Shown: positions 1 to 11,624, counted from the first letter of the stretch. The stretch is 64,000 nt of DNA from Paraburkholderia lacunae (GCF_003353175.1 NZ_QHKS01000011.1:186001-250000), one strand, 5' to 3'. The notes: generated from the sequence alone by a model not told the origin. Program-made: numbers and translations.

Positions 1-300
1 GAGCAGCGCGCGCTCGACTTGGGCCTCGCGCTCGCGGGCGGCGCGCACACCTTGCTGCTCGACGAACCGACCGCCGGCATGAACCGCGCCGAAGCGGCGC
101 GCGCGATCGAACTGATTCGCGAGACGACCGCCGGCCGCACGCTGCTGATGGTCGAGCACGACATGGACGCCGTGTTCGGTCTCGCCGATCGCATCTCCGT
201 GCTGGTGCAGGGCCGCGTGATCGCGACCGGCACGCCGGCGGCGATTCGCGCGGATGCGGCGGTGCGCGCGGCTTACCTCGGCGACGGTGTCGGCGCATGA
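1..300 (+). CDS. Branched-chain amino acid-type ABC transporter ATP-binding protein, LivG-like (5' end outside window)
   Basis: Only the last 99 residues are present; the reading frame is open at base 1. The visible part starts inside the ABC signature region (EQRALDLGLALAGG), followed by Walker B with its catalytic Glu (LLLDEPTAG) and the H-loop (MVEHDM). EQRALDLG after the signature is typical of the LivG subfamily, which energises uptake of branched-chain amino acids or related amides and urea at the inner membrane. The stop overlaps the next ATPase gene by four bases (ATGA), so the two are translationally coupled as in liv operons. The substrate cannot be told from this piece because the permeases and binding protein lie outside the window. 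Confidence 0.9.
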   Translation, partial: EQRALDLGLALAGGAHTLLLDEPTAGMNRAEAARAIELIRETTAGRTLLMVEHDMDAVFGLADRISVLVQGRVIATGTPAAIRADAAVRAAYLGDGVGA

Positions 301-1010
301 CGGCCTTGCTCGACATCGTGGGGCTGAATGCCTGGTACGGCGCGAGCCAGGCGCTGCATGGCGTGACGCTGCAGCTCGAGGCGGGCGAAGTGCTCGCGCT
401 GGTCGGGCGCAACGGCTCCGGCCGTTCGACGCTGGCGCGCGCCATCATGGGCCTCGTGCGCAGCGAGGGCGAGTTGCGCTTTGCCGGCCGTTCGCTCGGC
501 GGGCTGCGCACGTTCGAAATCGCCCGCCTGGGGCTCGGCTATGTCCCCGAGCATCGCGATGTGTTTGCGACGCTGAGCGTCCACGAGAATCTGCAACTCG
601 GTGTCGCGCCGCGTGAGCGGGGCCGCACGCCGCGTTTCACCTTCGACGACGCGTACGAGCTATTCCCCGTCCTGCGTGAACGACGACGCACGCGGGCCGG
701 CGCGTTGTCGGGCGGCGAGCAGCAGATGCTGACCCTGGCGCGCGCGCTGCTCGGGGACCCCGATCTGCTGGTGATCGACGAACCCGGCGAGGGCCTCGCG
801 AGCCTGGTGATGGAGCAGGTCGCGCAGTGTCTGCGGATGTTGCGCGATCGTGGCGTGGCGATGCTGCTGATCGAACAGCGCCTTGTGATCGCGCAAGACA
901 TCGCAAGCCGGGTCGCGGTGATGGGGCATGGCGAGATCGTCTTCGACGGCGCGCTCGCGTCGTTCCTCGCGCGTCCCGATGTGATGCAGGAATGGCTCGG
1001 CGTGGGTTGA
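297..1010 (+). CDS. Branched-chain amino acid-type ABC transporter ATP-binding protein, LivF-like, Walker A Lys replaced by Arg
   Basis: This 237-residue protein has the usual LivF length and pairs with the LivG-like ATPase just upstream (ATGA overlap). The Q-loop region (GYVPEHRDVF), signature (LSGGEQQMLTLARALL), Walker B (LLVIDEPGEGLA) and a C-terminal LivF-like tail are visible. The Walker A loop at residues 37-45 reads GRNGSGRST, so the normally invariant lysine (residue 43) is arginine, encoded by CGT. The switch region has Gln-Arg (LLIEQRLV), as is usual for LivF. The rest of the site looks intact, so the protein is probably expressed; whether it hydrolyses ATP normally is open. It is probably the last gene of its operon. 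Confidence 0.9.
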   Translation: MTALLDIVGLNAWYGASQALHGVTLQLEAGEVLALVGRNGSGRSTLARAIMGLVRSEGELRFAGRSLGGLRTFEIARLGLGYVPEHRDVFATLSVHENLQLGVAPRERGRTPRFTFDDAYELFPVLRERRRTRAGALSGGEQQMLTLARALLGDPDLLVIDEPGEGLASLVMEQVAQCLRMLRDRGVAMLLIEQRLVIAQDIASRVAVMGHGEIVFDGALASFLARPDVMQEWLGVG

Positions 1011-1387
1011 CCGCTGAACGGGATGCCGTGGTTTTATTGCGGCGCGGCATTCAAAAATGGCGATCGTTTTGCGCTCCTACTGGGGGTTCGACGCGCGGTG
1101 CGTCTTATTCGACGCTTCAGGCACGCCAACCATCCGTTTGAATCCCATTTGCGGACATGCTGCTCGCGCCCGATGCACGCGGCTTCGCGATGAAACACTC
1201 GGGCGATTCAAACGCTCGATCGTTTGGTGAGCGTCCTCCAGAAATCTTGTCGGCAGCGCGCCTGCAAATAAAGACAATCAGGTCGAAGGCGCACAGCGGC
1301 GGTTCGGTGTTTGAAGCCGGCGTATGCGCGACGAACCATGCTGCATCCGGTGCGCGTAGACGCGCCGCGGCTTCAGGAGGAGACGTC
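1011..1387. other. Intergenic region with no recognisable gene
   Basis: This 377-base stretch separates livF from the duplicated lipoprotein gene. Just after livF there is a weak inverted repeat (ATGCCG near 1022 with CGGCAT near 1046, then a short A run) that might be a poor terminator. An open frame runs in from 1157 in phase with the lipoprotein, but a strong ribosome binding site immediately before 1388 and a clear lipoprotein signal starting there argue that 1157-1387 is not translated. I see no RNA gene or repeat. Confidence 0.4.
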
Positions 1388-3628
1388 ATGAAACAGAGCC
1401 AGTTGCGCACTCGAACACCGCTCACCGATGCGTGGCGTGCACGGGCGAGCGCCGGCGCCGCGCTGGTCACGGCCGCGCTGCTGATGTCCGCGTGCGCCGA
1501 CGCCAGCTCGACCACGGGCGACGCGGCCTCCCCGCCGTCTGCGCAAACCGGTGCCGCTGCCAACGCGGATCGACCCGCTTCCCCCTCACGTCCTGCGCTC
1601 GAACTCGCGAAGGCCAAACAGCTGAGCGCAGAACAGAGCGTCGCCGCGCGCGTGCCATCGGCGAGCGGCATGAGCGTCAGGCGCACTCGTGCGTTGACGC
1701 TGCGCGATTCCGGCATCGACGGCTCGCTGATGTTCGCGCGCGACGTCGATTTTCGCGTGACCGGCGACATCGGTTTCATGATTCACGACATGGCGGCCAC
1801 GTTGAGCCCGACGCACGCCGGCCAGCCGATCGTGTTCGACGATCCGACCAGCGTGACGATCAACGTTCATCGTGGCAGGGTCACACTCGACAGTGCCAAA
1901 CTCACCGCGATCTTCAACCGCTATCTGTTCCAGTACCAGGGCTCGCCGCTGCGCAATATGCGCGTGGTGCCGCAAGACCGCGGCAGCCTGCGTATTACCG
2001 GCGAGATGCATCGCGAGACGTGGGTGCCGATCGTGCTGAGCGGGTCGCTGTCGATGCGTAGCGCCGACGAACTCGTGTTCCATGCCGATCACGTGGAAGT
2101 AGCCGGCGTCGGCGCCGACAGGATCATGCAGGCCGCGCACGTGAAGATGGCCGACCTGTTGAAAGTGGACACGCCGATAGCGCGCCTCGACGGCGACGAC
2201 GTCGTGATGCAGGTTGCCAGGCTGACGCCGCCGCCCGCGTTGCGGATGACGATCACGCAGATCGACACCAGTGCGGCCGGCGTGCGCTTCACGCTCGACG
2301 ACCGCACGGTGCCGAAGATCGACTGGCCGGCGACGATGCCGGCGCGCGGCATGCTGGTGCAGGGCGGCGACGTCAAGTTCATGCGGTCGATGCCGATGAA
2401 CATCGACATGGCGCTGACGCCGATCGACGCGAACGCGCCGTTCGTGCTCGATCTGTACCACTACCGGGACCAGATGTCGGCAGGCTACTTCACGTTTAAC
2501 GAAGCCGGCGCACTGGACGTGCATTTGCCGTCGTATACGACGCTAGCCAGCGCGGCGAAATCGGCGCCTGTGCAGAACGGCAGCGCGAGCGCGCGCTTTA
2601 ACGACAGCTTCATTCGCGAGCAGCAGGCATCGCTCGCGCAGGCGCGTGAAGTGTGGCAGCGCGTATCGCCTGCTTTGCGGAGCGCGTCGGCGGCGCGCGC
2701 GATTCCGGTCGGCACGCGCGCGGTGCTTTCCGGACTGAGCGCGACCACACCGGGATCGGCGAGCGGTGACGAGCGGCACTCGGTCGGACCCGCGCCGTTG
2801 ATTCATGTCGAGAATGTGGACTTCTACGTATCGGGACGAATCGGTTTTCACGTGCGTTCGCTCGACGCGCAGATGGTGCCGAAGCAGGCGGGTCAGCCGG
2901 TCGACCTCGACGATCCCGATCAATACGATATCCGGATCATCGGCGGCGAGGTGGTCGAGCCGTGGCCCGCGATGGCGGCGCTGTTCAACGATTACCTGCT
3001 GGACTACGCACCGCGTTCGCTGAACGATCTGCGGCTGAAGCCCGTGGATGGCGCGTTGCAGGTGACGGGCGGGATCAAGTTGTGGAATCACTTCCCGGGC
3101 GTGTGGCTGCCGACCACGATGAGCGGCACGATCGTTGCCAGGGACGAGCGGCATCTCGTGTATGCACCGACTTCTGTAAAGGTGCTCGGGGTGCCGCAAG
3201 CCGGGCTGCTGCGTGCGTTGGAGATTCCGTTGGATTCGTTGACGCCCTTTACGCGCAAGGGTGTTGCGCTGAAGGGCAACGAACTCGTGTTCGACCAATA
3301 TACGGTGTTTCCGCCGCCCGTTTTGCAGGGACGTTTGGCTGGCGCGACCGTCGCCGGCGACGGGCTCGCGTTGAAGTTCAAGCGCGAGGTTGGCGTTGCT
3401 GTCGCCAAGCCGCCTGCCGGCGCGGGGAAGAGCTTTGTCTGGATCGAGTCCGGCGATGTGAAGATGTTTGATTCGCTGGTCACGAATGCCAGGACTTTGA
3501 TTCGGGATCAGGCCAATCCTGGGGTGATGAAGTTCGATCTCTATGGCTATCGGAGGGATGTTTCAGAAGGGAAGGTCAGGATGGCCGCCGATGGGACACT
3601 GGATGTGGATTTGAGTGCCGGAAAATAG
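1388..3628 (+). CDS. Putative lipoprotein with two tandem copies of an uncharacterised domain
   Basis: I chose the ATG at 1388 because AGGAGGAG lies just upstream and the 746-residue product then begins with a signal peptide and lipobox (LLMSAC) near residue 35, so it should be a lipid-anchored envelope protein. After a low-complexity linker the protein holds two related units, about residues 112-385 and 470-746. Shared landmarks are VDFRVTGDIGF versus VDFYVSGRIGF, the phrase AGQP followed by a DDP turn, IFNRYLFQY versus LFNDYLLDY, and a late GGDVKFM versus SGDVKMF followed by DLYHYRD versus DLYGYRR. Alternating hydrophobic patterns suggest beta-rich domains, possibly lipid or polymer binding, but I do not recognise the family and assign no function. 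It is convergent with the iol operon. Confidence 0.8.
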   Translation: MKQSQLRTRTPLTDAWRARASAGAALVTAALLMSACADASSTTGDAASPPSAQTGAAANADRPASPSRPALELAKAKQLSAEQSVAARVPSASGMSVRRTRALTLRDSGIDGSLMFARDVDFRVTGDIGFMIHDMAATLSPTHAGQPIVFDDPTSVTINVHRGRVTLDSAKLTAIFNRYLFQYQGSPLRNMRVVPQDRGSLRITGEMHRETWVPIVLSGSLSMRSADELVFHADHVEVAGVGADRIMQAAHVKMADLLKVDTPIARLDGDDVVMQVARLTPPPALRMTITQIDTSAAGVRFTLDDRTVPKIDWPATMPARGMLVQGGDVKFMRSMPMNIDMALTPIDANAPFVLDLYHYRDQMSAGYFTFNEAGALDVHLPSYTTLASAAKSAPVQNGSASARFNDSFIREQQASLAQAREVWQRVSPALRSASAARAIPVGTRAVLSGLSATTPGSASGDERHSVGPAPLIHVENVDFYVSGRIGFHVRSLDAQMVPKQAGQPVDLDDPDQYDIRIIGGEVVEPWPAMAALFNDYLLDYAPRSLNDLRLKPVDGALQVTGGIKLWNHFPGVWLPTTMSGTIVARDERHLVYAPTSVKVLGVPQAGLLRALEIPLDSLTPFTRKGVALKGNELVFDQYTVFPPPVLQGRLAGATVAGDGLALKFKREVGVAVAKPPAGAGKSFVWIESGDVKMFDSLVTNARTLIRDQANPGVMKFDLYGYRRDVSEGKVRMAADGTLDVDLSAGK

Positions 3629-3644
3629 TGGCTTTTTGCCTGCG

Positions 3645-3699
3645 CGGCGGCAATTTGCGGTTGGGCCCATGCCTGGGGCGCGACCACAAATTGCCGCCG
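3645..3699. terminator. Long stem-loop between convergent genes, probable two-way terminator
   Basis: CGGCGGCAATTTG (3645-3657) is perfectly complementary to CAAATTGCCGCCG (3687-3699), with a few more possible pairs inside after one mismatch. It sits between the end of the lipoprotein gene and the end of iolB. It lacks a clear T run, so a terminator role is inferred from position and stem strength. Confidence 0.5.
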
Positions 3700-3751
3700 T
3701 CAAGAGACAAAAGCGCGACCAGAAACGAGACCAAGAGCGCGACCAGAAACG

Positions 3752-4552
3752 TCAACCATCCTTATTGATAATCCACTCATGCGCCGGATCGTTCCGGAAA
3801 TGCCAGACCCTCTGTCCGCCGGCCATCACATTCAGGTAATAAGACTCATATCCGTAGGGTACAACCACCGGATGATAGCCACGCGGCACCATGACGACGT
3901 CGTGATCCTCAACGGCCATGGACTCGTCGATGTCCCGCAAATCGGTATAAACACGCTGAAAAGCAAACCCTTGCGGCGGATCGAGCCGATGATAGTAAGT
4001 CTCCTCGAGCGAACTCTCATGCGGCACATTATCGGTATCGTGCTTATGCGGCGGATAGCTCGAAGCATGCCCGCCAGGCGTGCGAACCTCGACAACCAGC
4101 AAAGACTCCGCGGGCTCGGTCTGCGGAAGAATATCGCATACGTATCGCGTATTTAATCCCTTCCCGCGTGTCGAGCGCTTCATCGAAGCAGGCTCGATCA
4201 GCCGCGCCGGATAGATGCCTTTGGCCGGCGCGCTAGCCACGCCAATCTCGGCATCGCGGCAAGCCCGCACCGTCGCCCGCACGCCCGGCGGCAAATACAA
4301 GGCATACGGCGCGGCATCCTCGAACACGCTGTCGCGTGAGCCCAGCGAACTCCAGGTGGCGTCAGCGGTCTCGACATCCACGGCGCCCGCCAGCACCACG
4401 ATACAAACCTCCCGTGACGGCTCGAGCACATGCACTACCTCATTCGCGCCCAGTCGATACGCGGCAAAACCCACGTACCGCCAACACGCCGATTCGGGCG
4501 TCACCCGCGCGATAGTCTGGCCCTCGCGCTGAGCCTTCACCAATAAACTCAT
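3752..4552 (-). CDS. iolB: 5-deoxy-glucuronate isomerase
   Basis: The 266-residue product matches IolB in length and sequence style (KAQREGQTIARVTPESACWRYVGF at the start, split here only as a landmark at residues 6-29; the cupin-type segment VVEVRTPGGHASSYPPHKHD; and DHDVVMVPRGYHPVV). IolB converts 5-deoxy-D-glucuronate to 2-deoxy-5-keto-D-gluconate, the substrate of IolC. The His-rich PPHKHD and the later YHPV segment are the likely metal ligands of the bicupin fold. It is the last gene of the minus-strand iol operon, 34 bases after iolE, with AAGGTAGG as ribosome binding site. Cytoplasmic. Confidence 0.95.
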   Translation of the reverse strand: MSLLVKAQREGQTIARVTPESACWRYVGFAAYRLGANEVVHVLEPSREVCIVVLAGAVDVETADATWSSLGSRDSVFEDAAPYALYLPPGVRATVRACRDAEIGVASAPAKGIYPARLIEPASMKRSTRGKGLNTRYVCDILPQTEPAESLLVVEVRTPGGHASSYPPHKHDTDNVPHESSLEETYYHRLDPPQGFAFQRVYTDLRDIDESMAVEDHDVVMVPRGYHPVVVPYGYESYYLNVMAGGQRVWHFRNDPAHEWIINKDG

Positions 4553-4586
4553 GCTGCCCTACCTTTGTAAGTGTGGGGGTAGTTCA

Positions 4587-5510
4587 TCACGCCTCCTGCT
4601 CAGTCGCGCCACCGCCGTCAAGCGGTGCATCGACCAAAGTTCGCAAGGTCCGATATCCCTTCTGCGCATATTCGAACGACGGCGCGACCACGGGATCCTG
4701 TTCGGCCTCGACCACCAGCCAGCCGCGATAACCATGCCGCTTCAACCGGTCGATGAGCGCCGGAAAGTTCACCGCGCCATCGCCCGGGACCGTGAACGCA
4801 CCGTTGATCACCGCATCGAGAAAGCTCCAGTTGCGATTGCGCGCCAGCTTCATCACCGCCGGACGCACGTCCTTGCAGTGCACGTGACACACGCGCGCGA
4901 TGTGCTTGTCGAGCACCGTCAACGGATCGCCTCCGGCAAACGTGATGTGCCCGGCGTCGAACAGCAGGCCGACCGCGTCGCTCGTGCGCGACATCAGTTG
5001 ATCGACGTCGGCCGGCGTCTCGACGTACGCGCCCATGTGATGATGATAGGCGAGCCGCACGCCGCGGCTCAGCGTATAGCGCGCGAATTCGTCGACGCGG
5101 CAGGCGTAGGCGTCCCACTGCGCGTCGCTGAAAAAACGCGGCCGCTGATAGAGCGGTTGCGGCGCGCCCTGGATCGAATCGGCGACTTCGCCGTACACCA
5201 TCGCCGTCGCGCCATTCTGCGCGAGCAGTTCGAGATGCGGGCCGACCGCGGCGATTTCCTCTTCGACGCTGCGTTGCGCGAGCCGTCCCGAGTACCACCC
5301 GGAAACCAGAGCCAGGTCGTATTGCGCGAGCAGCGTCTTCAACGCCTGCGGTTCACGCGGAAACTTGTTGCCGAGTTCGAAGCCCTGATAGCCGATCGTG
5401 CGTCCTTCGGTGAGCGCGACTTCGAGTGGCGTTTCTCCGCCGAGCGACGGCAGATCGTCGTTCATCCACGACAGCGGGTTGATGCCGATACGTACGTCGA
5501 AAGCAGTCAT
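4587..5510 (-). CDS. iolE: Myo-inosose-2 dehydratase
   Basis: This 307-residue protein starts MTAFDVRIGINPLSWMNDDLP, a hallmark of IolE. It belongs to the xylose isomerase-like TIM barrel family and dehydrates 2-keto-myo-inositol (scyllo-inosose) to the diketone handled by IolD. Metal-binding segments typical of the barrel are visible (AYHHHMGAYVETPAD, LLFDAGHITFAGGD, CHVHCKDVRP, WLVVEAEQDP). I chose the ATG at 5510 because GAGGA lies seven bases upstream; a longer open frame to 5834 overlaps iolD in another phase and carries no family sequence. Ten bases separate it from iolD, so the two are probably cotranslated. Its length fits the family. Confidence 0.95.
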   Translation of the reverse strand: MTAFDVRIGINPLSWMNDDLPSLGGETPLEVALTEGRTIGYQGFELGNKFPREPQALKTLLAQYDLALVSGWYSGRLAQRSVEEEIAAVGPHLELLAQNGATAMVYGEVADSIQGAPQPLYQRPRFFSDAQWDAYACRVDEFARYTLSRGVRLAYHHHMGAYVETPADVDQLMSRTSDAVGLLFDAGHITFAGGDPLTVLDKHIARVCHVHCKDVRPAVMKLARNRNWSFLDAVINGAFTVPGDGAVNFPALIDRLKRHGYRGWLVVEAEQDPVVAPSFEYAQKGYRTLRTLVDAPLDGGGATEQEA

Positions 5511-5520
5511 GCGGGCGTCC

Positions 5521-7490
<1,970 letters not shown>

Positions 7491-7494
<4 letters not shown>

Positions 7495-9530
7495 GCCGCC
7501 TGCTCCTGATGAAGGTGGCTCGATGCGCTGTGCGGTGCAGCCGCCGGGCCGCGGGTCGCGCGCCATGACGCGATCAGCGTTTCGAATGTGCGGCGCACGC
7601 GCGCGATCAATTCGTCGTCGCCGATTTCGCCGGCCAGCCACGCATGGCTCGGTTCGTGGAAGATCGTGCGGCCGACCGTAAAGCCGCGGCACGTCGCCGA
7701 TCCAGCCGCCGCGCGAAAGCCCTCGTTCAGCTGCTCGACGGCCGCCGACAAACCGAGCAGCACCACGCCCCGGCAATACGGATCGCGTTCGGCGATCAGC
7801 GCATCGACGGCTTGCCATTGCGCGGCGTCCATCGGTTCGAGCTTCCACCACTCCGGATAGATGCCGATGTTGTAGAGCCGCTTCAACGCGCGATAGACGA
7901 TGTCCGGCGCTTGCGGCAGATGCGCGTGCTTCGGCGGAATCACTTCGAGCAGCAATTCATGGCCGCTTGCCTGCGTGGCGTCGTAGAGCGCGCGCAGTTG
8001 CGCTTCCTGCTCGAGACGCTGTTCGACGGGTTCGTCCGGATGGTATTGCACGAGGCACTTGGCGATATGCTCCTGCGGCCACGCGATCAACGAGGTGCCG
8101 ATCGAGCGGCCGTGATCGAACGCGAGCGGCACGGAGCCGGGCAATTCGACCGGACGGCCGATCCACCAGCCGCGGCCTGTCGCGGCGTTCAATGCATCCT
8201 GGCCGTAGCGGTCGTCGATCAGCACGCCGATGCGGCCTTGCAAACCGAGCGCGCTTTCGGTTTGCGCGACGGCTTCGACGAACAGTCCCTTCAGTTGCGC
8301 GATACGCGCTTCGTCAGCGCCGGTCTGCTGCGCGAGTTCGAAGAACTGGTTGCGGTGATCGAACGCGAAGCCGAGCACTTCGTCCCATTGCTGGCGGGCA
8401 GGGGAGACGCGATGCAGGCGCGCGAGCGTCGCGTCGAGATCCGGACGGCGCATGCGTTGCGGATCGGCTTTCGCTTCGCGCAGGAAGTAGTCGAGTTCGG
8501 CGGGCGTCGGCATCGCCGGGGCGCAGCCGTGACGCGACACGACCAGTGCGCCGCTCGCGTTCGCTGCACGCGCGCATGCGTCGAGCGGTTGATCGCGCAG
8601 CCATCCGGAGAGAAAGCCTGACGCGAACGCATCGCCCGCGCCGAGCACGTTGAGCACTTCCACTTGCACGCCGCCGTGAATCGGCGCGTCGTCAAGCGTG
8701 GCGGGCACGCTGCCGTCGATGATCTGGCAGCCCAACGGTCCGCGCTTCACGACCAGTGTGGCCGGCGTCACGGCGCGCACCATCGCGAGCGCTTCGATCA
8801 GCTCGGTCTTGCCGCCGGCGATACGGAATTCCTCCTCGGTGCCGATCACCAGATCGAAGAGCGGCAGAATGCCCTGCAAATGCGCGGTCACGCCTTCGTC
8901 GGCCACAAAGCGGGTTTCGCCGTCCGCCTTGCCCGTGAGGCCCCACAACACCGGACGGTAATCGATATCGAGCACGGTGCGCACCTGGTTGCGTCGCGCG
9001 TAGTCCAGCGCGCGGCGACTCGTGCGGTTCACCCGTTCGGTGGAGAAATGCGTGCCGGTGATCAACAGCGCTTTCGACGACGCGATGAACGCCTCGTCGA
9101 AATCCGCTTCATCGACGGCCATGTCCGCGCAGTTCTCGCGATAGAAGATCAGCGGGAACGTATCGCGGTCTTTCAGGCCGAGCAGCACCAGAGCGGTCAG
9201 ACGCTCCTGATCGATGCGCACGTGACTGACGTCGCAACCTTCCCTCGTGAGCGTCTCGGTGAGAAAGCGGCCCATGTGATCGTTGCCGACGCGGGTCAGC
9301 ATCGCCGACGCGAGGCCGAGCCGCGCGCAGCCGAACGCGATATTCGCCGAAGAGCCGCCGAGGTACTTCGCGAAGCTCGACACGTCTTCGAGCCGTGCGC
9401 CCACTTGCTGCGCGTACAGATCGACGGCGAGCCGGCCGAGGCAGACGATGTCGCGGCTGCGGCCCGGCGCGAAGCGGCTGGCGCCGGACGGACCTGCGCC
9501 GGTCGTGCTGGAGGTGCTGGAATGAGCCAT
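7491..9530 (-). CDS. iolC: 5-dehydro-2-deoxygluconokinase fused to a DUF2090 (putative aldolase) domain
   Basis: The 679-residue protein has two parts. Residues about 25-345 are a PfkB-family sugar kinase (DIVCLGRLAVDLYAQQVG, LGGSSANIAFGCARLG, and the catalytic VLGAGDAFASGFLSGWL), which phosphorylates 2-deoxy-5-keto-gluconate. The remaining ~320 residues match the DUF2090 extension seen on many proteobacterial IolC proteins and usually named as the aldolase that splits the kinase product into dihydroxyacetone phosphate and malonate semialdehyde. The start at 9530 has AGGAA upstream. No separate iolJ lies in the window, which fits a fused activity. It follows the transporter ATPase by 65 bases and overlaps iolD by four. 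Confidence 0.93.
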
Positions 9531-9595
9531 GAATGTTCCTGAATAGCTGGGCGCGGCAGCGGGCGCGGCAAGCGCCCGCCACACGCGCAAATGAA

Positions 9596-10429
9596 TCAGA
9601 TCGTTGCGCCGTCGAGTTCGCTGATCATCTTCTGCATCTCGGCCCCGCCGGCCATCATGTCGAGCACTTCGTCCTTGCTGATGGTCTCCTTCGTGAAAGT
9701 GCCGAGCGATTTGCCGCGATTGAGCAGCGTGAACGAATCGCCGATCGGATACGCGTGGTGCACGTTGTGCGTGATGAAGATCACCGAGATGCCCTTCGCG
9801 CGCGCCGTATGGATCAGCTTCAGCACGTTAAAGCTCTGCTTGACGCCGAGCGCGGCGGTCGGCTCGTCGAGAATCAGCACGCGCGCGCCGAAGTGAATCG
9901 CCCGCGCGATCGCGAGGCATTGTTTCTCGCCGCCGGACATGGTGCCGATCGGCTGATGCGGGTCGCGCACGTTGATGCCCATTTCGGCGAGCTTGTCGCG
10001 TGCGGTGGTTGCGCTGGTCTCGAGGTCCATCACGCTCAGGAAGCCGAACAGCTTTTTCTGCGGTTCGCGTCCCATGAAAAAATTGCGCGCCACGGATAGC
10101 AACGGTACCAGCGCAAGATCCTGGTAGACGGTGGCGATGCCGAGATCGAGCGCGTCTTTCGGCGACTCGAACAGCACGGGCTTGCCGTCCACCAGATATT
10201 GACCGGAGGAGGGTTGATGCACGCCGGCGAGCGTCTTGATCAGCGTCGACTTACCCGCGCCGTTGTCGCCGAGCAGGCAATGCACCTCGCCGCGCTTCAG
10301 ACGCAAGGTCACGCCGCTGAGTGCGATGACTCTGCCGAAGTACTTGCTGACGTTTTCGAGCGCGAGAATCACGTCGTCCTGCGGCGCGCCCGTCGTGCTC
10401 CCAGCGCTGACGGTTTTCGTATCGGACAT
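9596..10429 (-). CDS. Sugar (probably inositol) ABC transporter ATP-binding protein, single ABC domain
   Basis: This 277-residue ATPase has Walker A (GDNGAGKST), signature (MSGGEKQCLAIARAI), Walker B (ILILDEPTAALG) and H-loop (FITHNVHHAY). Unlike RbsA/MglA it has only one ABC module, like FrcA of the fructose/ribose group of sugar importers, so it probably works as a homodimer. It is placed between the permease (13-base gap) and iolC in one minus-strand operon, which points to myo-inositol as substrate. The start at 10429 is preceded by GAGGAG. Substrate assignment is inference from context. Confidence 0.9.
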   Translation of the reverse strand: MSDTKTVSAGSTTGAPQDDVILALENVSKYFGRVIALSGVTLRLKRGEVHCLLGDNGAGKSTLIKTLAGVHQPSSGQYLVDGKPVLFESPKDALDLGIATVYQDLALVPLLSVARNFFMGREPQKKLFGFLSVMDLETSATTARDKLAEMGINVRDPHQPIGTMSGGEKQCLAIARAIHFGARVLILDEPTAALGVKQSFNVLKLIHTARAKGISVIFITHNVHHAYPIGDSFTLLNRGKSLGTFTKETISKDEVLDMMAGGAEMQKMISELDGATI

Positions 10430-10442
10430 GTTCGTCTCCTCG

Positions 10443-11624
10443 TTACGATTGCGCGACGCGGCGGCGCACATAGTGATTGAACAGCACGGCGATCAGCAGC
10501 ATCACGCCGAGGAACACGCGGAACCAGTCGGAGTCGACGTTCGTGTAGGTGATGCCGATCTGTACGACGCCGAAGATCAGCGCGCCGAAGCAGGCGCCGA
10601 TCACCGAGCCGTAGCCGCCGGTCAGCAGCGTGCCGCCGATCACCGCCGCAATGATGGCCTCGAATTCGGCTTGCAGCCCGCGGTCGGCCGCGGCCGAGCC
10701 GATATCGCACACTTGCAGCACGGCGAACAGGCAGGCGCAGAACGCGGTCAGCACGAACAGCGAAATCTTCACGCGCCGCACCGGCACGCCGACGTTCTTC
10801 GCCGCATTGGCGTCGCCGCCGACCGCGAAAATCCAGTTGCCGAAGCGGGTTTTGGCGAGCGTGAACGCGCACACCGCGGCCAGCGTGAACCACCAGAGCA
10901 GGACTTTCGGAATGCCGGGCACGAGCGGGCTGCCGTTGTCGAGCAGCTTGACGATGCCAATGTGGCCGAGCCAGACGAACAGGCCCTTGAACGCGACGCC
11001 CTGGAAGAAGGTATGGGCGAACCAGTCGTGAGCGGCAACGTCGCCCACGCCGGAGATGATCGTGCGGTCGGCGAACATCACCGAGAGCGCCAGCGTGAGC
11101 CCGCGCAAAATGAACAGAAACGCCAGCGTGACGATGAACGACGGCAGCCGCGTGCGCATCACGAGGTAGCCGTTGAGCGCGCCGAGCAGCATCGAACCGG
11201 CGAACGCGAACACGATCGACAACGCAATCGGCCAATGGAAGTACATCGTGGGCAGCGCGACCATCATGCCCGCAAAGCCGATCATCGAGCCGATCGACAG
11301 ATCGAATTCGCCGGCGATCATCAGCAGGCACGCGCCGACCGCGATCAGCCCGAGATAGGCGGCCACTTGCGACCAGTTCATCACGCCGTCGAGGTTGAAC
11401 ATGCCCGAGTTGCCGGCCGCAAGTCCAAACACGAGGAACACCATCACCGTGCCGGCGAGGGCGGCGAATTCCGGACGGTTCAGCAGATGCCTGAACCAGG
11501 ATTCCTGGCGGATCCGCTCGTCGGACGTCGCGGCCGCACCGCTCGACGTCGACGCTGAAGCTGTCTCGGTTGCGGAAGGGGGCTGCTTGCGCGAATGGAA
11601 GTGGAAGGGGTTGGCTACGCCCAT
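10443..11624 (-). CDS. Sugar (probably inositol) ABC transporter permease
   Basis: The 393-residue inner-membrane protein belongs to the RbsC/FrcC permease family (BPD_transp_2). A hydrophilic N-terminus of about 45 residues precedes roughly nine or ten hydrophobic segments. Landmarks are LMIAGEFDLSIGSMIGFAGM in the early part and a late AAVIGGTLLTGGYGSVIGACFGALIFG, the coupling region for the ATPase. The ATG at 11624 has AAGGAGAG upstream. It is second in the operon behind the binding protein, separated by 188 bases that carry a strong GC hairpin. Inositol specificity is inferred from the adjacent iol genes. Confidence 0.9.
   Translation of the reverse strand: MGVANPFHFHSRKQPPSATETASASTSSGAAATSDERIRQESWFRHLLNRPEFAALAGTVMVFLVFGLAAGNSGMFNLDGVMNWSQVAAYLGLIAVGACLLMIAGEFDLSIGSMIGFAGMMVALPTMYFHWPIALSIVFAFAGSMLLGALNGYLVMRTRLPSFIVTLAFLFILRGLTLALSVMFADRTIISGVGDVAAHDWFAHTFFQGVAFKGLFVWLGHIGIVKLLDNGSPLVPGIPKVLLWWFTLAAVCAFTLAKTRFGNWIFAVGGDANAAKNVGVPVRRVKISLFVLTAFCACLFAVLQVCDIGSAAADRGLQAEFEAIIAAVIGGTLLTGGYGSVIGACFGALIFGVVQIGITYTNVDSDWFRVFLGVMLLIAVLFNHYVRRRVAQS

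Noticed and set aside
1157..1387. 5' extension of the duplicated lipoprotein
   Set aside because: The strong ribosome binding site and lipoprotein signal sequence begin at 1388; the extension would bury the signal peptide.
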